Assembly: GCA_032117095.1 (NCBI GenBank)
Contig: JAULZZ010000021.1
Location: forward strand, 1-16,102
Direction of reading: 5' to 3'
Origin: REEB470 sp032117095
GTDB taxonomy: Bacteria; Bacillota; Bacilli; Paenibacillales; YIM-B00363
Length of the DNA: 16,102 bases
Shown: positions 6,219 through 14,307 of the stretch, piece after piece
Layout of the letters: every line of letters begins with the position of its first letter
How positions within the stretch are numbered: position 1 is the stretch's first letter
Notes under the pieces: generated by a model
What the model was told of the DNA's origin: nothing
The model's input: only the letters and a program-made list of their open reading frames with translations
The model's database searches: none
Made by a program: the position numbers and the translations under genes

Positions 6219-7460
6219 ATGACCAAACCTAAGATTGTATTGGCCTATTCGGGGGGACTCGATACGTCCGTCATTCTCACCTGGTTACGCCAAACGTACG
6301 ATGCAGAAGTCATTACGTTTACCGCGGACATTGGACAGGCAGAAGAGTTAGAAGGGCTAGAAGAAAAAGCATACAAAACAGGCGCATCCAACGTATACAT
6401 CGAAGATTTGCGCACTGCTTTCGCCGCCGATTACATTTATCCGATGTTTCAGGCGGGGGCATTGTATGAAGGGCAATATTTGCTGGGCACATCGATTGCG
6501 CGTCCGCTCATCGCCAAACGGATGGTGGAAATTGCACAAGCAGAAGGGGCGTACGCGATTGCACATGGGGCGACGGGCAAAGGCAACGATCAAGTTCGCT
6601 TTGAACTGACCGCCGCGGCACTCGGAGGACAACTCGAAGTCATTGCCCCTTGGCGGATGCCTGCTTTTCGGGAACAATTTCCAGGGCGTGCCCAGATGAT
6701 CGCCTATGCGCAACAACATGGCATCCCGATTGCGGCGAGTGCGGCCAAACCGTATTCGACGGATCGAAATTTATTGCACATTAGTTTTGAGAGTGGCATG
6801 TTGGAAGATCCGTGGTTTGATGCTTCCGCCAACGATGTGCGTAGCATGTATGTGCTTAGTGTTGACCCTCAGGTTGCTCCAGATGCGCCAGAAGAAGTCG
6901 AATTGGAATTTTGTGCCGGGTGTTGTGTCGCGATACAAGGGAGGCGTGTCACGCCCTTAGAAGCGATGGAACAACTCAATGTGCTTGGTGGAAAACACGG
7001 CATCGGACGCATCGACATGGTGGAAAATCGGTTTGTCGGGATGAAAAGTCGAGGCGTGTACGAAACGCCAGGGGGAGCAATCTTATTCAAGGCGCATCGC
7101 ATGATCGAATCGATCACGATGGATCGTGAAGTCATGTTGTTACGCGACTCCCTTATCCCCAAATATGCATCGCTCGTGTACAACGGGTTTTGGTTTTCAC
7201 CTGAACGGTTGGCCATTCAAGCACTCGTGGACGAGTCACAACGTCACGTCTCGGGGACAGTACGGGTGAAACTATACAAAGGAAACGTCATCGCCTCGGG
7301 TGTCAAAAGCGACGTCAGCTTATATCATCCCCAAATCGCCACCATGGAAGAAGACCCGACGGACGCATACAATCAAGATGACGCCACGGGGTTTATTCGG
7401 TTGCAGGCGTTGCGCTTGCGCGTATATCGCAGCGTACACGGGAATGAGCAGAAAGGGTGA
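6219..7460 (+). CDS. argG: Argininosuccinate synthase
   Basis: A 413-aa cytosolic enzyme that joins citrulline and aspartate at the cost of ATP (to AMP and PPi), the penultimate step of arginine synthesis. The N-terminal ATP-pyrophosphatase loop AYSGGLDTSV is at residues 9-18, and HGATGKGNDQVRFE, which binds nucleotide and citrulline, is at about 117-130. Length is normal for the family (about 400). ATG 6219 has a strong AAAGGAGTGAT site about 9 nt upstream. The last 17 nt overlap the ATG-start reading of argH, as in a tight argGH operon. Regulation by an arginine repressor is expected from relatives, but no ARG box of the Bacillus type is certain here. Confidence 0.97.
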   Translation: MTKPKIVLAYSGGLDTSVILTWLRQTYDAEVITFTADIGQAEELEGLEEKAYKTGASNVYIEDLRTAFAADYIYPMFQAGALYEGQYLLGTSIARPLIAKRMVEIAQAEGAYAIAHGATGKGNDQVRFELTAAALGGQLEVIAPWRMPAFREQFPGRAQMIAYAQQHGIPIAASAAKPYSTDRNLLHISFESGMLEDPWFDASANDVRSMYVLSVDPQVAPDAPEEVELEFCAGCCVAIQGRRVTPLEAMEQLNVLGGKHGIGRIDMVENRFVGMKSRGVYETPGGAILFKAHRMIESITMDREVMLLRDSLIPKYASLVYNGFWFSPERLAIQALVDESQRHVSGTVRVKLYKGNVIASGVKSDVSLYHPQIATMEEDPTDAYNQDDATGFIRLQALRLRVYRSVHGNEQKG

Positions 7461-7467
7461 ATACGGA

Positions 7468-8910
7468 TTGGATAAGCTATGGGGCGGGCGGTTTACCAAA
7501 GCAACAGATGCGCTCGTAGAACAGTACACGGCGTCGATCCCGTTCGACCATCGGCTGTATGAAGAAGACATCCAAGGCAGCATCGCACACGTGCGGATGT
7601 TGGGAGCACAGCACATTTTGCCTGCGGCCGATGTAGAAACGATCGTCACGGGATTGCGTGCGGTGTACGCAAAGTTATCTCGTGGAGACGTCGCATGGGA
7701 TGTTGCCGATGAAGACATTCACATGTGCGTAGAAAAAATGTTGATCGCCGAAGTTGGGGCGGTCGGGGGAAAGTTACATACGGGGCGCAGCCGCAACGAC
7801 CAAGTCGCGACGGACATGCACTTGTATTTGCGCAAACGAGTACATACGATGGTCGGTGAACTGCTCACCTTACAGCAAGCGTTGTGTGATCAGGCGCATG
7901 AACACGTGGAGACGATCGTGCCGGGATACACGCATTTGCAACGGGCACAGCCCCTTTCGTTGGCGCATCATTGGTTGGCCTATGTAGAAATGTTCGGACG
8001 CGATACTGCGCGCTTGATCGATGCATACAAACGGATCGACGTATTGCCACTGGGAGCGGGTGCACTCGCAGGGACGACGTTTCCGATAGACCGTATGGCG
8101 GTAGCAACCCAATTGGGGTTCGCACACGTCTACGAAAATTCGCTCGATGCCGTCAGCGACCGAGACTTTATCGTGGAATTTTTGGCGGCGACGTCGTTGA
8201 CCATGACCCATTTGTCACGGCTTTGTGAAGAGCTGGTGCTGTGGTCGAGTACAGAGTTTGGGTTTATTGAGTTAGATGACGCTTTTTGTACGGGCAGCTC
8301 CATCATGCCCCAGAAAAAAAACCCCGATGTTGCAGAACTCGTACGAGGAAAGACGGGCAGAATTTATGGGCATTTGCTCGGACTGCTTACCACACTAAAA
8401 TCTTTGCCCCTTGCGTACAACAAAGACATGCAAGAGGACAAAGAAGGCATGTTCGATACCGTTGATCAGGTGAGTGGGGCATTGCAACTCATGGCCCCGA
8501 TGATGGCGACACTCATCGTGCGCAAAGTGCGGATGCGTGATGCGGTGCGACAAGATTTTTCGAATGCGACGGATTTAGCCGATTATTTGGTCACCAAAGG
8601 CATCCCCTTTCGACAGGCGCACGAAACGATCGGAAAACTTGTCTTGCACTGCATTCAACACCACATATTTTTGTTGGATGTCCCCCTAGAAACGTATCGG
8701 GCGTTTGCTCCTGAGTTCACAGAAGAAGTCTATGCCGTATTACAACCAGAACACGTGGTAAATGCCCGAAATAGCCTCGGTGGTACGGCGTTTGCGCAAG
8801 TTCGGGAAGCATTGAACCGCACACGTGTGCGCATGCAGGGCATGTATGACTGGATGGAGGCACAACGTCCATCGCTTCACCGTGCGCAGGCACTGTTAGG
8901 AGAGGCGTAA
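7468..8910 (+). CDS. argH: Argininosuccinate lyase
   Basis: Cleaves argininosuccinate to arginine and fumarate, completing the pathway begun by argG just upstream. It belongs to the fumarase/aspartase superfamily; the signature GSSIMPQKKNPD is at residues 276-287 and supplies the catalytic Ser loop. HTGRSRNDQV and TP.HLQ.AQP-like segments (here GYTHLQRAQP) are also present. The start chosen is TTG 7468, giving MDKLWGGRFTK, the typical ArgH N-terminus, with AAAGGGTGA placed 8-9 nt upstream. The alternative ATG 7444 overlaps argG by 17 nt, adds eight residues and has no clear RBS. Product length is 480 aa, slightly above the usual 460. Confidence 0.95.
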   Translation: MDKLWGGRFTKATDALVEQYTASIPFDHRLYEEDIQGSIAHVRMLGAQHILPAADVETIVTGLRAVYAKLSRGDVAWDVADEDIHMCVEKMLIAEVGAVGGKLHTGRSRNDQVATDMHLYLRKRVHTMVGELLTLQQALCDQAHEHVETIVPGYTHLQRAQPLSLAHHWLAYVEMFGRDTARLIDAYKRIDVLPLGAGALAGTTFPIDRMAVATQLGFAHVYENSLDAVSDRDFIVEFLAATSLTMTHLSRLCEELVLWSSTEFGFIELDDAFCTGSSIMPQKKNPDVAELVRGKTGRIYGHLLGLLTTLKSLPLAYNKDMQEDKEGMFDTVDQVSGALQLMAPMMATLIVRKVRMRDAVRQDFSNATDLADYLVTKGIPFRQAHETIGKLVLHCIQHHIFLLDVPLETYRAFAPEFTEEVYAVLQPEHVVNARNSLGGTAFAQVREALNRTRVRMQGMYDWMEAQRPSLHRAQALLGEA

Positions 8911-9283
8911 TTCCAAAGAATAATGAGGCATCTCCATCTTGTGTGATCTTGTCGGTTGTCCCCTGCGTTACAAAAGGGGCGGTTCGCAAGGTCTTTTTGT
9001 TTCTCCTGTGCAAGAAGGAGATGGGAGATTTATACGAAACACATCGTGAAAACATAGACACAGCGGACTCCTTTGGTGAGAAAGTGAAATATGTTTTTAT
9101 CGCGTGTTTGTTATGGTATGGAAATGCGGGTGAGTATCGTCTTGGATTTTTCTTTTGTTGTTTGGACTTTTTGTGAGAGGGAATACTGCACACGATACGT
9201 ACCGCCCAGCGGGTCCTCTGGCGAAGGAAACGCTGGTGGGTGTTGCGTACATCGAGATGCAGTCACGAAAAGGGGAACAGGCG
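8911..9283. other. argH-gpr intergenic region with inverted repeats
   Basis: No convincing gene. CATCTCC-A-TCTTG (8929-8941) pairs with CAAGA-A-GGAGATG (9011-9023) with one A-A mismatch, enclosing CCCCT (8960-8964) and AGGGG (8975-8979). A TCTTTTTGTTT run follows at about 8991, so part of this may terminate argH. A forespore sigmaG promoter would be expected before gpr, but no convincing -35/-10 pair was found. Confidence 0.5.
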
Positions 9284-10264
9284 ATGAATACGAAAGAAGC
9301 ACAGACGTACAGTTTACGCACGGATTTGGCATTGGAATTACGGGAACAGGCGTTGAAAGACGGGGAGATCGACGGGGTCGAAGTGGAACATCTTGGCGAT
9401 GCGACACTCATGGTGACGCGCTTATATGTGACATCCCCCCAAGGTGCGCACAAAATGGGCATGCAAGAGGGGCAGTACGTGACGATCGAGGTGCCTTCAT
9501 TGCGTCAAACCGACCACGCCATGCACAAAAAGGTAGAAGAAGCGTTCGCACGTGAATTGCGGGAAATGTTCGTGCGACGTCGGCTGGCCCCGTCTGCTTC
9601 CGTGCTCGTCGTCGGATTGGGCAATCGCCAAGTGACGCCCGATGCATTGGGGCCGTTGGCGATAGAACAGGTGACCGTCACCCGCCACTGGCAGACGTTC
9701 GCTCCTGCATGGCTCGCACAAGGATACCGCATCGTGAGTGCTTTTGCGCCGGGTGTATTGGGCATCACAGGGATGGAAACAAGTGAAGTCATCTCGGGAA
9801 TCGTACGTCATTTGAAACCCGATGTGGTCATCGCCATCGACGCATTGGCTTCCCGTGCGTTGCAACGGGTGTATACGACGATCCAGCTTACCGATACAGG
9901 CATTCATCCAGGGGCGGGGATTGGCAACAAACGACAGGGGATCACCGAACAAACGCTAGGAGTGCCCGTGTTTGCGATCGGAGTGCCTACGGTCGTATAT
10001 GCGTCTACGATTGCCCACGACACGCTAGAGTTGTTAGCACGTACATTGCAGGCACACGACAAACAAACCAAGGAAGTATTGGGCGTTTTGTCTCCTTTAA
10101 CCGCAGACGAAAGGTTACAACTTGTCCAAGAGGTGTTAGAACCGTTGGGACATAATCTTGTGGTCACCCCGAAGGAAGTCGATGCGTTCGTGGAAAATAT
10201 GGCACATATGATCGCTTGCGGGTTGAACAAGGCGTTGCACGATCCGCATCCGCATACGAAGTAG
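9284..10264 (+). CDS. gpr: GPR germination protease
   Basis: Aspartic-type endopeptidase that degrades small acid-soluble spore proteins early in germination; made in the forespore as a zymogen. Residues 8-17 (TYSLRTDLAL) match the propeptide processing region of Bacillus GPR. GLGNRQVTPDALGP (111-124, Asp120) and VIAIDALASRA (182-192, Asp186) carry the two acidic residues equivalent to the active-site pair of B. megaterium GPR, and SGIHPG..GNKR and PLGHNL.VTPKEVD-like segments follow. ATG 9284 has AGGGGA about 8 nt upstream; longer in-frame starts add residues unlike the family. At 326 aa it is shorter than B. subtilis GPR (368), lacking an insertion before PLTADERLQL. The gene is strong evidence of an endospore former. 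Confidence 0.95.
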   Translation: MNTKEAQTYSLRTDLALELREQALKDGEIDGVEVEHLGDATLMVTRLYVTSPQGAHKMGMQEGQYVTIEVPSLRQTDHAMHKKVEEAFARELREMFVRRRLAPSASVLVVGLGNRQVTPDALGPLAIEQVTVTRHWQTFAPAWLAQGYRIVSAFAPGVLGITGMETSEVISGIVRHLKPDVVIAIDALASRALQRVYTTIQLTDTGIHPGAGIGNKRQGITEQTLGVPVFAIGVPTVVYASTIAHDTLELLARTLQAHDKQTKEVLGVLSPLTADERLQLVQEVLEPLGHNLVVTPKEVDAFVENMAHMIACGLNKALHDPHPHTK

Positions 10265-10309
10265 ATACAGGACAAAAACCGCTGTCGCACAGGAAAGGAA
10301 CAACATAAG

Positions 10310-11563
10310 ATGAATGAAGACGAACTCAACTGTGCAGTCGCTGAGGCACAACAACGCATCGCATCTATATTGCCCACAATAAACGACATGGTTGAACACA
10401 ATCAAGGGCGGGTGTTGACGGCGTTTCAACACTACCGGGTCAGTGAAATGCACATGCACGGGTCTACAGGGTACGGATACAACGATCGGGGCAGAGAAAC
10501 ACTCGATGCGGTCTTTGCCGACTTGTGTGGTGCACAGGCGGCACTCGTGCGACCGCACATTGCTTCTGGCACGCATGCGATTGCGGCTGCCTTGTTCGGC
10601 GTGCTACGACCTGGTGATGAGATCGTATTTCTCACGGGAGAACCGTACGATACGCTCTTGCCTGTACTCGGGCATGCCGGTGACGGACGAGGCAGTTTGC
10701 GGGATTGGGGGGTGCACGTGACGTGCATTCCTTTGTCCCCCCAAGGGGAGATTTCTTGGGATATAGCGGAAGTGGCGATGACAAAAAGGGTCAAAGTCGT
10801 CGCAATACAACGCTCCCGCGGGTACAACTGGCGCCCTGCGTTTTCGCTAGACACGATACGTGACATCGTCTCGTGGGTGAAACAGCGGTCGGCGTCAGCC
10901 ATTACATTTGTGGACAATTGTTATGGAGAGTGGGTCGAGACGGTAGAACCGACACATCCATCGGTCGGGGTCGATCTTATGGCAGGCTCGTTTATTAAAA
11001 ACGCGGGTGGGGGTCTTGCCCCGACGGGGGGGTACGTTGCGGGGAGGCAGGACTTGGTACAACAGGCCGCCGCACGGCTGATCGCTCCTGGGGTAGGACA
11101 GGAAATCGGTTCGTATGCTGGAGGGCTACGGCTTTTTTATCAAGGTCTCTTTATGGGCCCCCATGTCGTGGGACAAGCATTGCAAGGGGCGGTATTTTGT
11201 GCGGCGTTGATGGAACAGCTAGGATTCACCGTATCCCCGCGGTGGGATGCACGGCGTACTGACATTATTCAAGCGATCGCATTTGCGCATGAACGGGCAC
11301 TCATTTCATTTATTCAGGCGATCCAGCAGGCGTCCCCGATCGATGCACATGCGACCCCCGTTCCTGCGGCGATGCCAGGGTATGCCGATGCAGTCATCAT
11401 GGCTGCGGGAACGTTTGTCCAAGGGGCAAGCATAGAGCTGAGTGCAGATGCTCCGCTACGCCCCCCCTATATTGCCTATGTACAAGGGGGGTTGACGTAT
11501 GCACATGTAAAATGGGCCGTCGTTGCCGCGGCAAAACGGCTTCTTCGTGAAGGGTATTTGTGA
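10310..11563 (+). CDS. ynbB: PLP-dependent YnbB family protein (methionine gamma-lyase/aluminium resistance family)
   Basis: A 417-aa fold-type I PLP enzyme of the Cys/Met-metabolism group, often annotated as methionine gamma-lyase-like or aluminium resistance protein; its true substrate is not established. STGYGYNDRGRETLD (52-66) and RPHIASGTHA (81-90) are near the N-terminus, VDNCYGEW (201-208) holds the cofactor-ring Asp, and GSFIKNAGGGLAPTGGY (226-242) holds Lys230, the expected Schiff-base lysine. The position directly upstream of glnRA matches Bacillus, where ynbB precedes glnRA. It starts 45 nt after gpr with no visible promoter in the gap, so read-through from gpr is possible. An AGGAAAGG site precedes ATG 10310 by about 11 nt. 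Confidence 0.92.
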   Translation: MNEDELNCAVAEAQQRIASILPTINDMVEHNQGRVLTAFQHYRVSEMHMHGSTGYGYNDRGRETLDAVFADLCGAQAALVRPHIASGTHAIAAALFGVLRPGDEIVFLTGEPYDTLLPVLGHAGDGRGSLRDWGVHVTCIPLSPQGEISWDIAEVAMTKRVKVVAIQRSRGYNWRPAFSLDTIRDIVSWVKQRSASAITFVDNCYGEWVETVEPTHPSVGVDLMAGSFIKNAGGGLAPTGGYVAGRQDLVQQAAARLIAPGVGQEIGSYAGGLRLFYQGLFMGPHVVGQALQGAVFCAALMEQLGFTVSPRWDARRTDIIQAIAFAHERALISFIQAIQQASPIDAHATPVPAAMPGYADAVIMAAGTFVQGASIELSADAPLRPPYIAYVQGGLTYAHVKWAVVAAAKRLLREGYL

Positions 11564-11623
11564 TTCGTATGCAGCTGTGTTGACATGGATTTTCAAATAC
11601 ACATGCGTATAATATCGCGTAAA

Positions 11624-11653
11624 TTGACGTGTTCTGATTGCCCCCTGTATAAT
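11624..11653 (+). promoter_or_regulatory. Putative glnRA promoter
   Basis: TTGACG (11624-11629), 18-nt spacer, TATAAT (11648-11653), about 55 nt upstream of the glnR ATG. A second TATAAT (11608-11613) and a perfect TTGACA (11580-11585) lie upstream, but their spacing (22 nt) is too long to pair well. No full TGTNA-N7-TNACA GlnR/TnrA site was found between 11560 and 11709. Confidence 0.6.
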
Positions 11654-11708
11654 GTAAAATAGCACGGGTTTTCATTGTTGATGTATACGAGGGAAGGTAG
11701 ATGGCCCC

Positions 11709-12122
11709 ATGAGTGATGACATTCGTCGCAATATGGCTTTGTTCCCGATTGGGATTGTGATGAAGCTGACTGCTTTGACAGCGCGACAAGTGCGTTATTA
11801 TGAGCAACATCAACTCATTATGCCCGCACGTACTTCTGGAAATCAACGTCTTTTTTCTTTTAATGATGTCGAGCGGTTGTTGGAGATTAAGGCGCTGATC
11901 GAAAAAGGTGTCAATATCGCGGGGATCAAACAAGTGCTCACGACCATCACACAAGACTCGGAACAAGCCACGGTATGGAACGAACAGACAGAGGGAAAAC
12001 GGCGAGAATTGACAGAAAAGCAATTGCATGCGTTATTAAAGCAACAACTCATGGCAGGGCAACACAAAGGAAAAGTATCCTTGATCCAAGGAGAGTTATC
12101 TCGTTTCTTTAATAAAAAATAG
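11709..12122 (+). CDS. glnR: MerR-family nitrogen repressor GlnR
   Basis: A 137-aa dimeric DNA-binding protein. In Bacillus, GlnR represses glnRA and other nitrogen genes under nitrogen excess and is activated by feedback-inhibited glutamine synthetase. The MerR-type helix-turn-helix covers about residues 12-80: LFPIGIVMKLT.LTARQVRYYE, then NQRLFSFNDVERLLEIK. The C-terminus ends in KGKVSLIQGELSRFF, corresponding to the regulatory tail of GlnR that contacts glutamine synthetase. The start MSDDIRRNMALFPIGIV matches Bacillus GlnR; GGGAAGG lies about 11 nt before the ATG. glnA follows after 19 nt, so the two are co-transcribed and autoregulation is expected. Confidence 0.96.
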   Translation: MSDDIRRNMALFPIGIVMKLTALTARQVRYYEQHQLIMPARTSGNQRLFSFNDVERLLEIKALIEKGVNIAGIKQVLTTITQDSEQATVWNEQTEGKRRELTEKQLHALLKQQLMAGQHKGKVSLIQGELSRFFNKK

Positions 12123-12141
12123 AAATACAGAGGTGAGGGAC

Positions 12142-13470
12142 ATGCCCTATACGAAAGAAGATATTATGCGCATCGCCCATGAGGAGCGCATTCGTTTTGT
12201 ACGGTTGCAGTTTACCGATTTGCTCGGTGCCGTGAAGAATGTAGAAATTCCAGTGAATCAGCTGGCAAAAGCGTTGGAAAATAAGATTATGTTCGATGGT
12301 TCATCGATCGAGGGGTACGTCCGCATCGAAGAGTCCGACATGTATTTGTATCCCGATTTGCAGACATGGGTCATTTTCCCATGGATGACAGAACAGCGGG
12401 TGGCGCGACTCATCTGTGACATTTATATGCCCGATGGTACGGCGTTTGCAGGAGATCCCCGTGGCATCTTAAAGCGTGCCTTGCGTCAAGCAGAACAGAT
12501 GGGGTTTTCGGCGATGAATGTTGGATCGGAGCCTGAATTTTTCTTATTCAAGACGAGTGAAGCGGGACGGGCGACGTTGGAAACGAACGACCAAGGCGGG
12601 TACTTTGATCTTGCACCGATGGATTTGGGGGAAAATTGTCGGCGTGAAATTGTCATTACCCTCGAAGAAATGGGATTTCATATTGAAGCATCCCATCATG
12701 AGGTGGCACCTGGACAACACGAAATCGATTTTCAGTATTCTGATGCGCTCAAAGCCGCCGACCAAATCCAAACGTTTAAGATCGTCGTCAAAACCATCGC
12801 GAGAAAGTACCAGTTGCATGCGACATTCATGCCCAAACCTTTGTTCGGGGTGAATGGTTCAGGGATGCACTGTCATCAATCGCTGTTTCAAGGAGGAGTC
12901 AATGTATTTTACGATGAGCGGGACCCCGTGGGCATCAGTACGATCGCCAGACAGTATACGGCGGGAATCTTACACCATGCCCGTGGGTTTTCTTCGATCA
13001 CAAATCCATTGGTAAATTCGTACAAACGACTCGTTCCAGGGTACGAAGCTCCCGTGTATGTGGCGTGGTCAGCGAGCAATCGGAGCCCCATGGTGAGAAT
13101 TCCCGCTTCTCGGGGCATGAGTACGCGCATCGAAGTGCGCAATCCCGATCCAGCGGCGAATCCTTATTTGGCGTTGGCGGTCATGCTTAAAGCTGGGCTC
13201 GATGGGATAAAAAACAAAATGACCTTGCCGCCTCCTGTGGACCGCAACATTTATGTGATGTCAGAAGAAGAACGCATCGAAGCAGGCATCCCGAGTTTAC
13301 CTGCCACCTTGAAAGAAGCGCTACATGCGTTAGTCGCTGATGAAGTCATGTGTGAGGCGTTAGGGGAACATGCGCTGGCACATTACTTCGAGCTAAAAGA
13401 AATTGAGTGGGATATTTACCGTACGCAAGTACACCAATGGGAACGTGAACAATATTTGGAGCTGTATTAA
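12142..13470 (+). CDS. glnA: Glutamine synthetase, type I (GSI-alpha)
   Basis: Makes glutamine from glutamate, ammonia and ATP; dodecameric cytosolic enzyme and, in Bacillus, the sensor partner of GlnR and TnrA. The 442-aa product contains FTDLLG..KNVEIP, MFDGSSIEGYVRIEESDMYLYPD (its Arg aligns with the feedback-sensing Arg62 of B. subtilis), GPEPEFFLF-like GSEPEFFLF, the catalytic HHEVAPGQHEIDF block, KPLFGVNGSGMHCH for ATP binding, NSYKRLVPGYEAP with the flap Glu, and IPASRG. It ends WEREQYLELY. The start chosen is ATG 12142 (MPYTKEDI), with AGGTGAGGG immediately upstream. The GTG at 12133 lies within that RBS and is unlikely. The subtype follows from close likeness to Bacillus GlnA and absence of an adenylylation-type C-terminus. 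Confidence 0.97.
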   Translation: MPYTKEDIMRIAHEERIRFVRLQFTDLLGAVKNVEIPVNQLAKALENKIMFDGSSIEGYVRIEESDMYLYPDLQTWVIFPWMTEQRVARLICDIYMPDGTAFAGDPRGILKRALRQAEQMGFSAMNVGSEPEFFLFKTSEAGRATLETNDQGGYFDLAPMDLGENCRREIVITLEEMGFHIEASHHEVAPGQHEIDFQYSDALKAADQIQTFKIVVKTIARKYQLHATFMPKPLFGVNGSGMHCHQSLFQGGVNVFYDERDPVGISTIARQYTAGILHHARGFSSITNPLVNSYKRLVPGYEAPVYVAWSASNRSPMVRIPASRGMSTRIEVRNPDPAANPYLALAVMLKAGLDGIKNKMTLPPPVDRNIYVMSEEERIEAGIPSLPATLKEALHALVADEVMCEALGEHALAHYFELKEIEWDIYRTQVHQWEREQYLELY

Positions 13471-13474
13471 GAGT

Positions 13475-13566
13475 ACCTCTATAAACTACATCATGCACAT
13501 AAACATACCCAAAAAAAATCGCTTGTTTACTGCAAAGTAATTTTTGAAAAATCGGTTTATAGAGGT
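13475..13566. repeat. 12-bp inverted repeat enclosing 68 nt, downstream of glnA
   Basis: ACCTCTATAAAC (13475-13486) is the exact complement of 13555-13566. The AT-rich interior holds an A8 run and a small TTACT(GCAA)AGTAA hairpin followed by TTTTT (about 13528-13546), which may end glnA transcription. A separate short dyad CTTAAC...GTTAAG (13570-13592) touches the lexA stop. The arms may form a long hairpin between two convergent genes or mark a small inserted element. Confidence 0.6.
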
Positions 13567-13588
13567 TCCCTTAACTTTTAGTATAGCG

Positions 13589-14209
13589 TTAAGAAATCGT
13601 CCGAAATACCCCAATCACTTTGCCCAAAATGGTCACGTGGTCGTAACGCAACGCAGGCAATGTTGCATTCTCCGGTTGGAGACGAATATGGTCGGCTTCC
13701 TGATAAAACGTCTTTACCGTCGCTTCATCGTCGTCGGTCATGGCGACGACGATTTCTCCATTCTCTGCGGTATTTTGTTGGCGAACGATGACCATGTCGC
13801 CATCACAGATGCCGACTTCGACCATGCTTGTCCCACAGACGTGCAACATAAATACAGTGTGTTCACGCACCATATGCGTCGGGAGCGGAAAATATGCTTC
13901 GATATGTTCTACCGCAGTAATCGGCATGCCGGCGGTTACTTTTCCTACGATCGGCACTTTCGTGACGGTGGGTTTCACGGCGGGATTTCCTCCGCCTTCG
14001 GTTAAAATCTCGATGGCGCGTGGTTTGGTTGGATCTTTACGGATGTAGCCTTTGCGTGCGAGCGAGTCGAGATGCCCGTGTACCGTGGAGCTAGAAGCCA
14101 ACCCAACGCCCTCGCAAATTTCGCGAACGGAAGGAGGATATCCTTTGCGCTCAACCTCTTGACGAATAAAAGCCAAAATTTTTTGCTGACGATCTGAAAT
14201 TTTTGTCAT
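13589..14209 (-). CDS. lexA: LexA, SOS repressor and self-cleaving protease
   Basis: Represses DNA-damage genes and cleaves itself when stimulated by RecA filaments. The 206-aa product has a winged-helix N-domain (residues 1-70: DRQQKILAFIRQEVERKGYP, EICEGVGLASSSTVHGHL, KGYIRKDP..PRAIEI) and the cleavage site Ala93-Gly94 in VTAGMP. The Ser/Lys dyad is Ser128 in CGTSMVEVG and Lys166 in DEATVKTFY, matching B. subtilis LexA (Ala91-Gly92, Ser127, Lys165). The residue before the catalytic Ser is Thr where many homologues have Asp. AAAGGAAG precedes the ATG. It is convergent with glnA and divergent from the HAD gene; a LexA-box-like site overlaps its own promoter, implying autoregulation. Confidence 0.96.
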   Translation of the reverse strand: MTKISDRQQKILAFIRQEVERKGYPPSVREICEGVGLASSSTVHGHLDSLARKGYIRKDPTKPRAIEILTEGGGNPAVKPTVTKVPIVGKVTAGMPITAVEHIEAYFPLPTHMVREHTVFMLHVCGTSMVEVGICDGDMVIVRQQNTAENGEIVVAMTDDDEATVKTFYQEADHIRLQPENATLPALRYDHVTILGKVIGVFRTIS

Positions 14210-14243
14210 GTTATCTTACTTCCTTTCGTGGGGGGTCACATAC

Positions 14244-14273
14244 AGTATAGCACGGAACATTTTTTTATTTCAA
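14244..14273 (-). promoter_or_regulatory. Putative lexA promoter
   Basis: On the minus strand TTGAAA (14268-14273), 18-nt spacer, TATACT (14244-14249), about 35 nt upstream of the lexA ATG. It is a good sigmaA-type match. Confidence 0.65.
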
Positions 14274-14284
14274 ACAAGTGTTCC
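14271..14284. promoter_or_regulatory. LexA-box-like operator
   Basis: CAAAC-AAGT-GTTCC fits the Bacillus SOS box CGAAC-N4-GTTCG at 8 of 10 fixed positions and overlaps the lexA -35. An additional CGGAACA half-site lies at 14253-14259. It is placed between the divergent lexA and HAD genes. Confidence 0.6.
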
Positions 14285-14307
14285 GAAAAAGCGGGGGAGA
14301 ATCGGCA

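Noticed and set aside
7300..7467. Longer argH starting at 7300
   Set aside because: It would overlap argG by 160 nt and add an unrelated N-terminus; the KLWGGRF start with AAAGGGTGA upstream of TTG 7468 fits the family.
9155..9283. Longer gpr starting at 9155
   Set aside because: The added residues are unlike GPR propeptides, and ATG 9284 has a good RBS and the expected TYSLRTDLAL spacing.
11560..11708. GlnR/TnrA operator before glnR
   Set aside because: No TGTNA-N7-TNACA match was found; TGTAA near 11655 and TGTGA near 11559 lack the second half.
14278..14307. GTG 14278 as start of the HAD gene
   Set aside because: It lies inside the LexA-box-like site without an RBS; ATG 14308 has GGGGGAG at proper distance.
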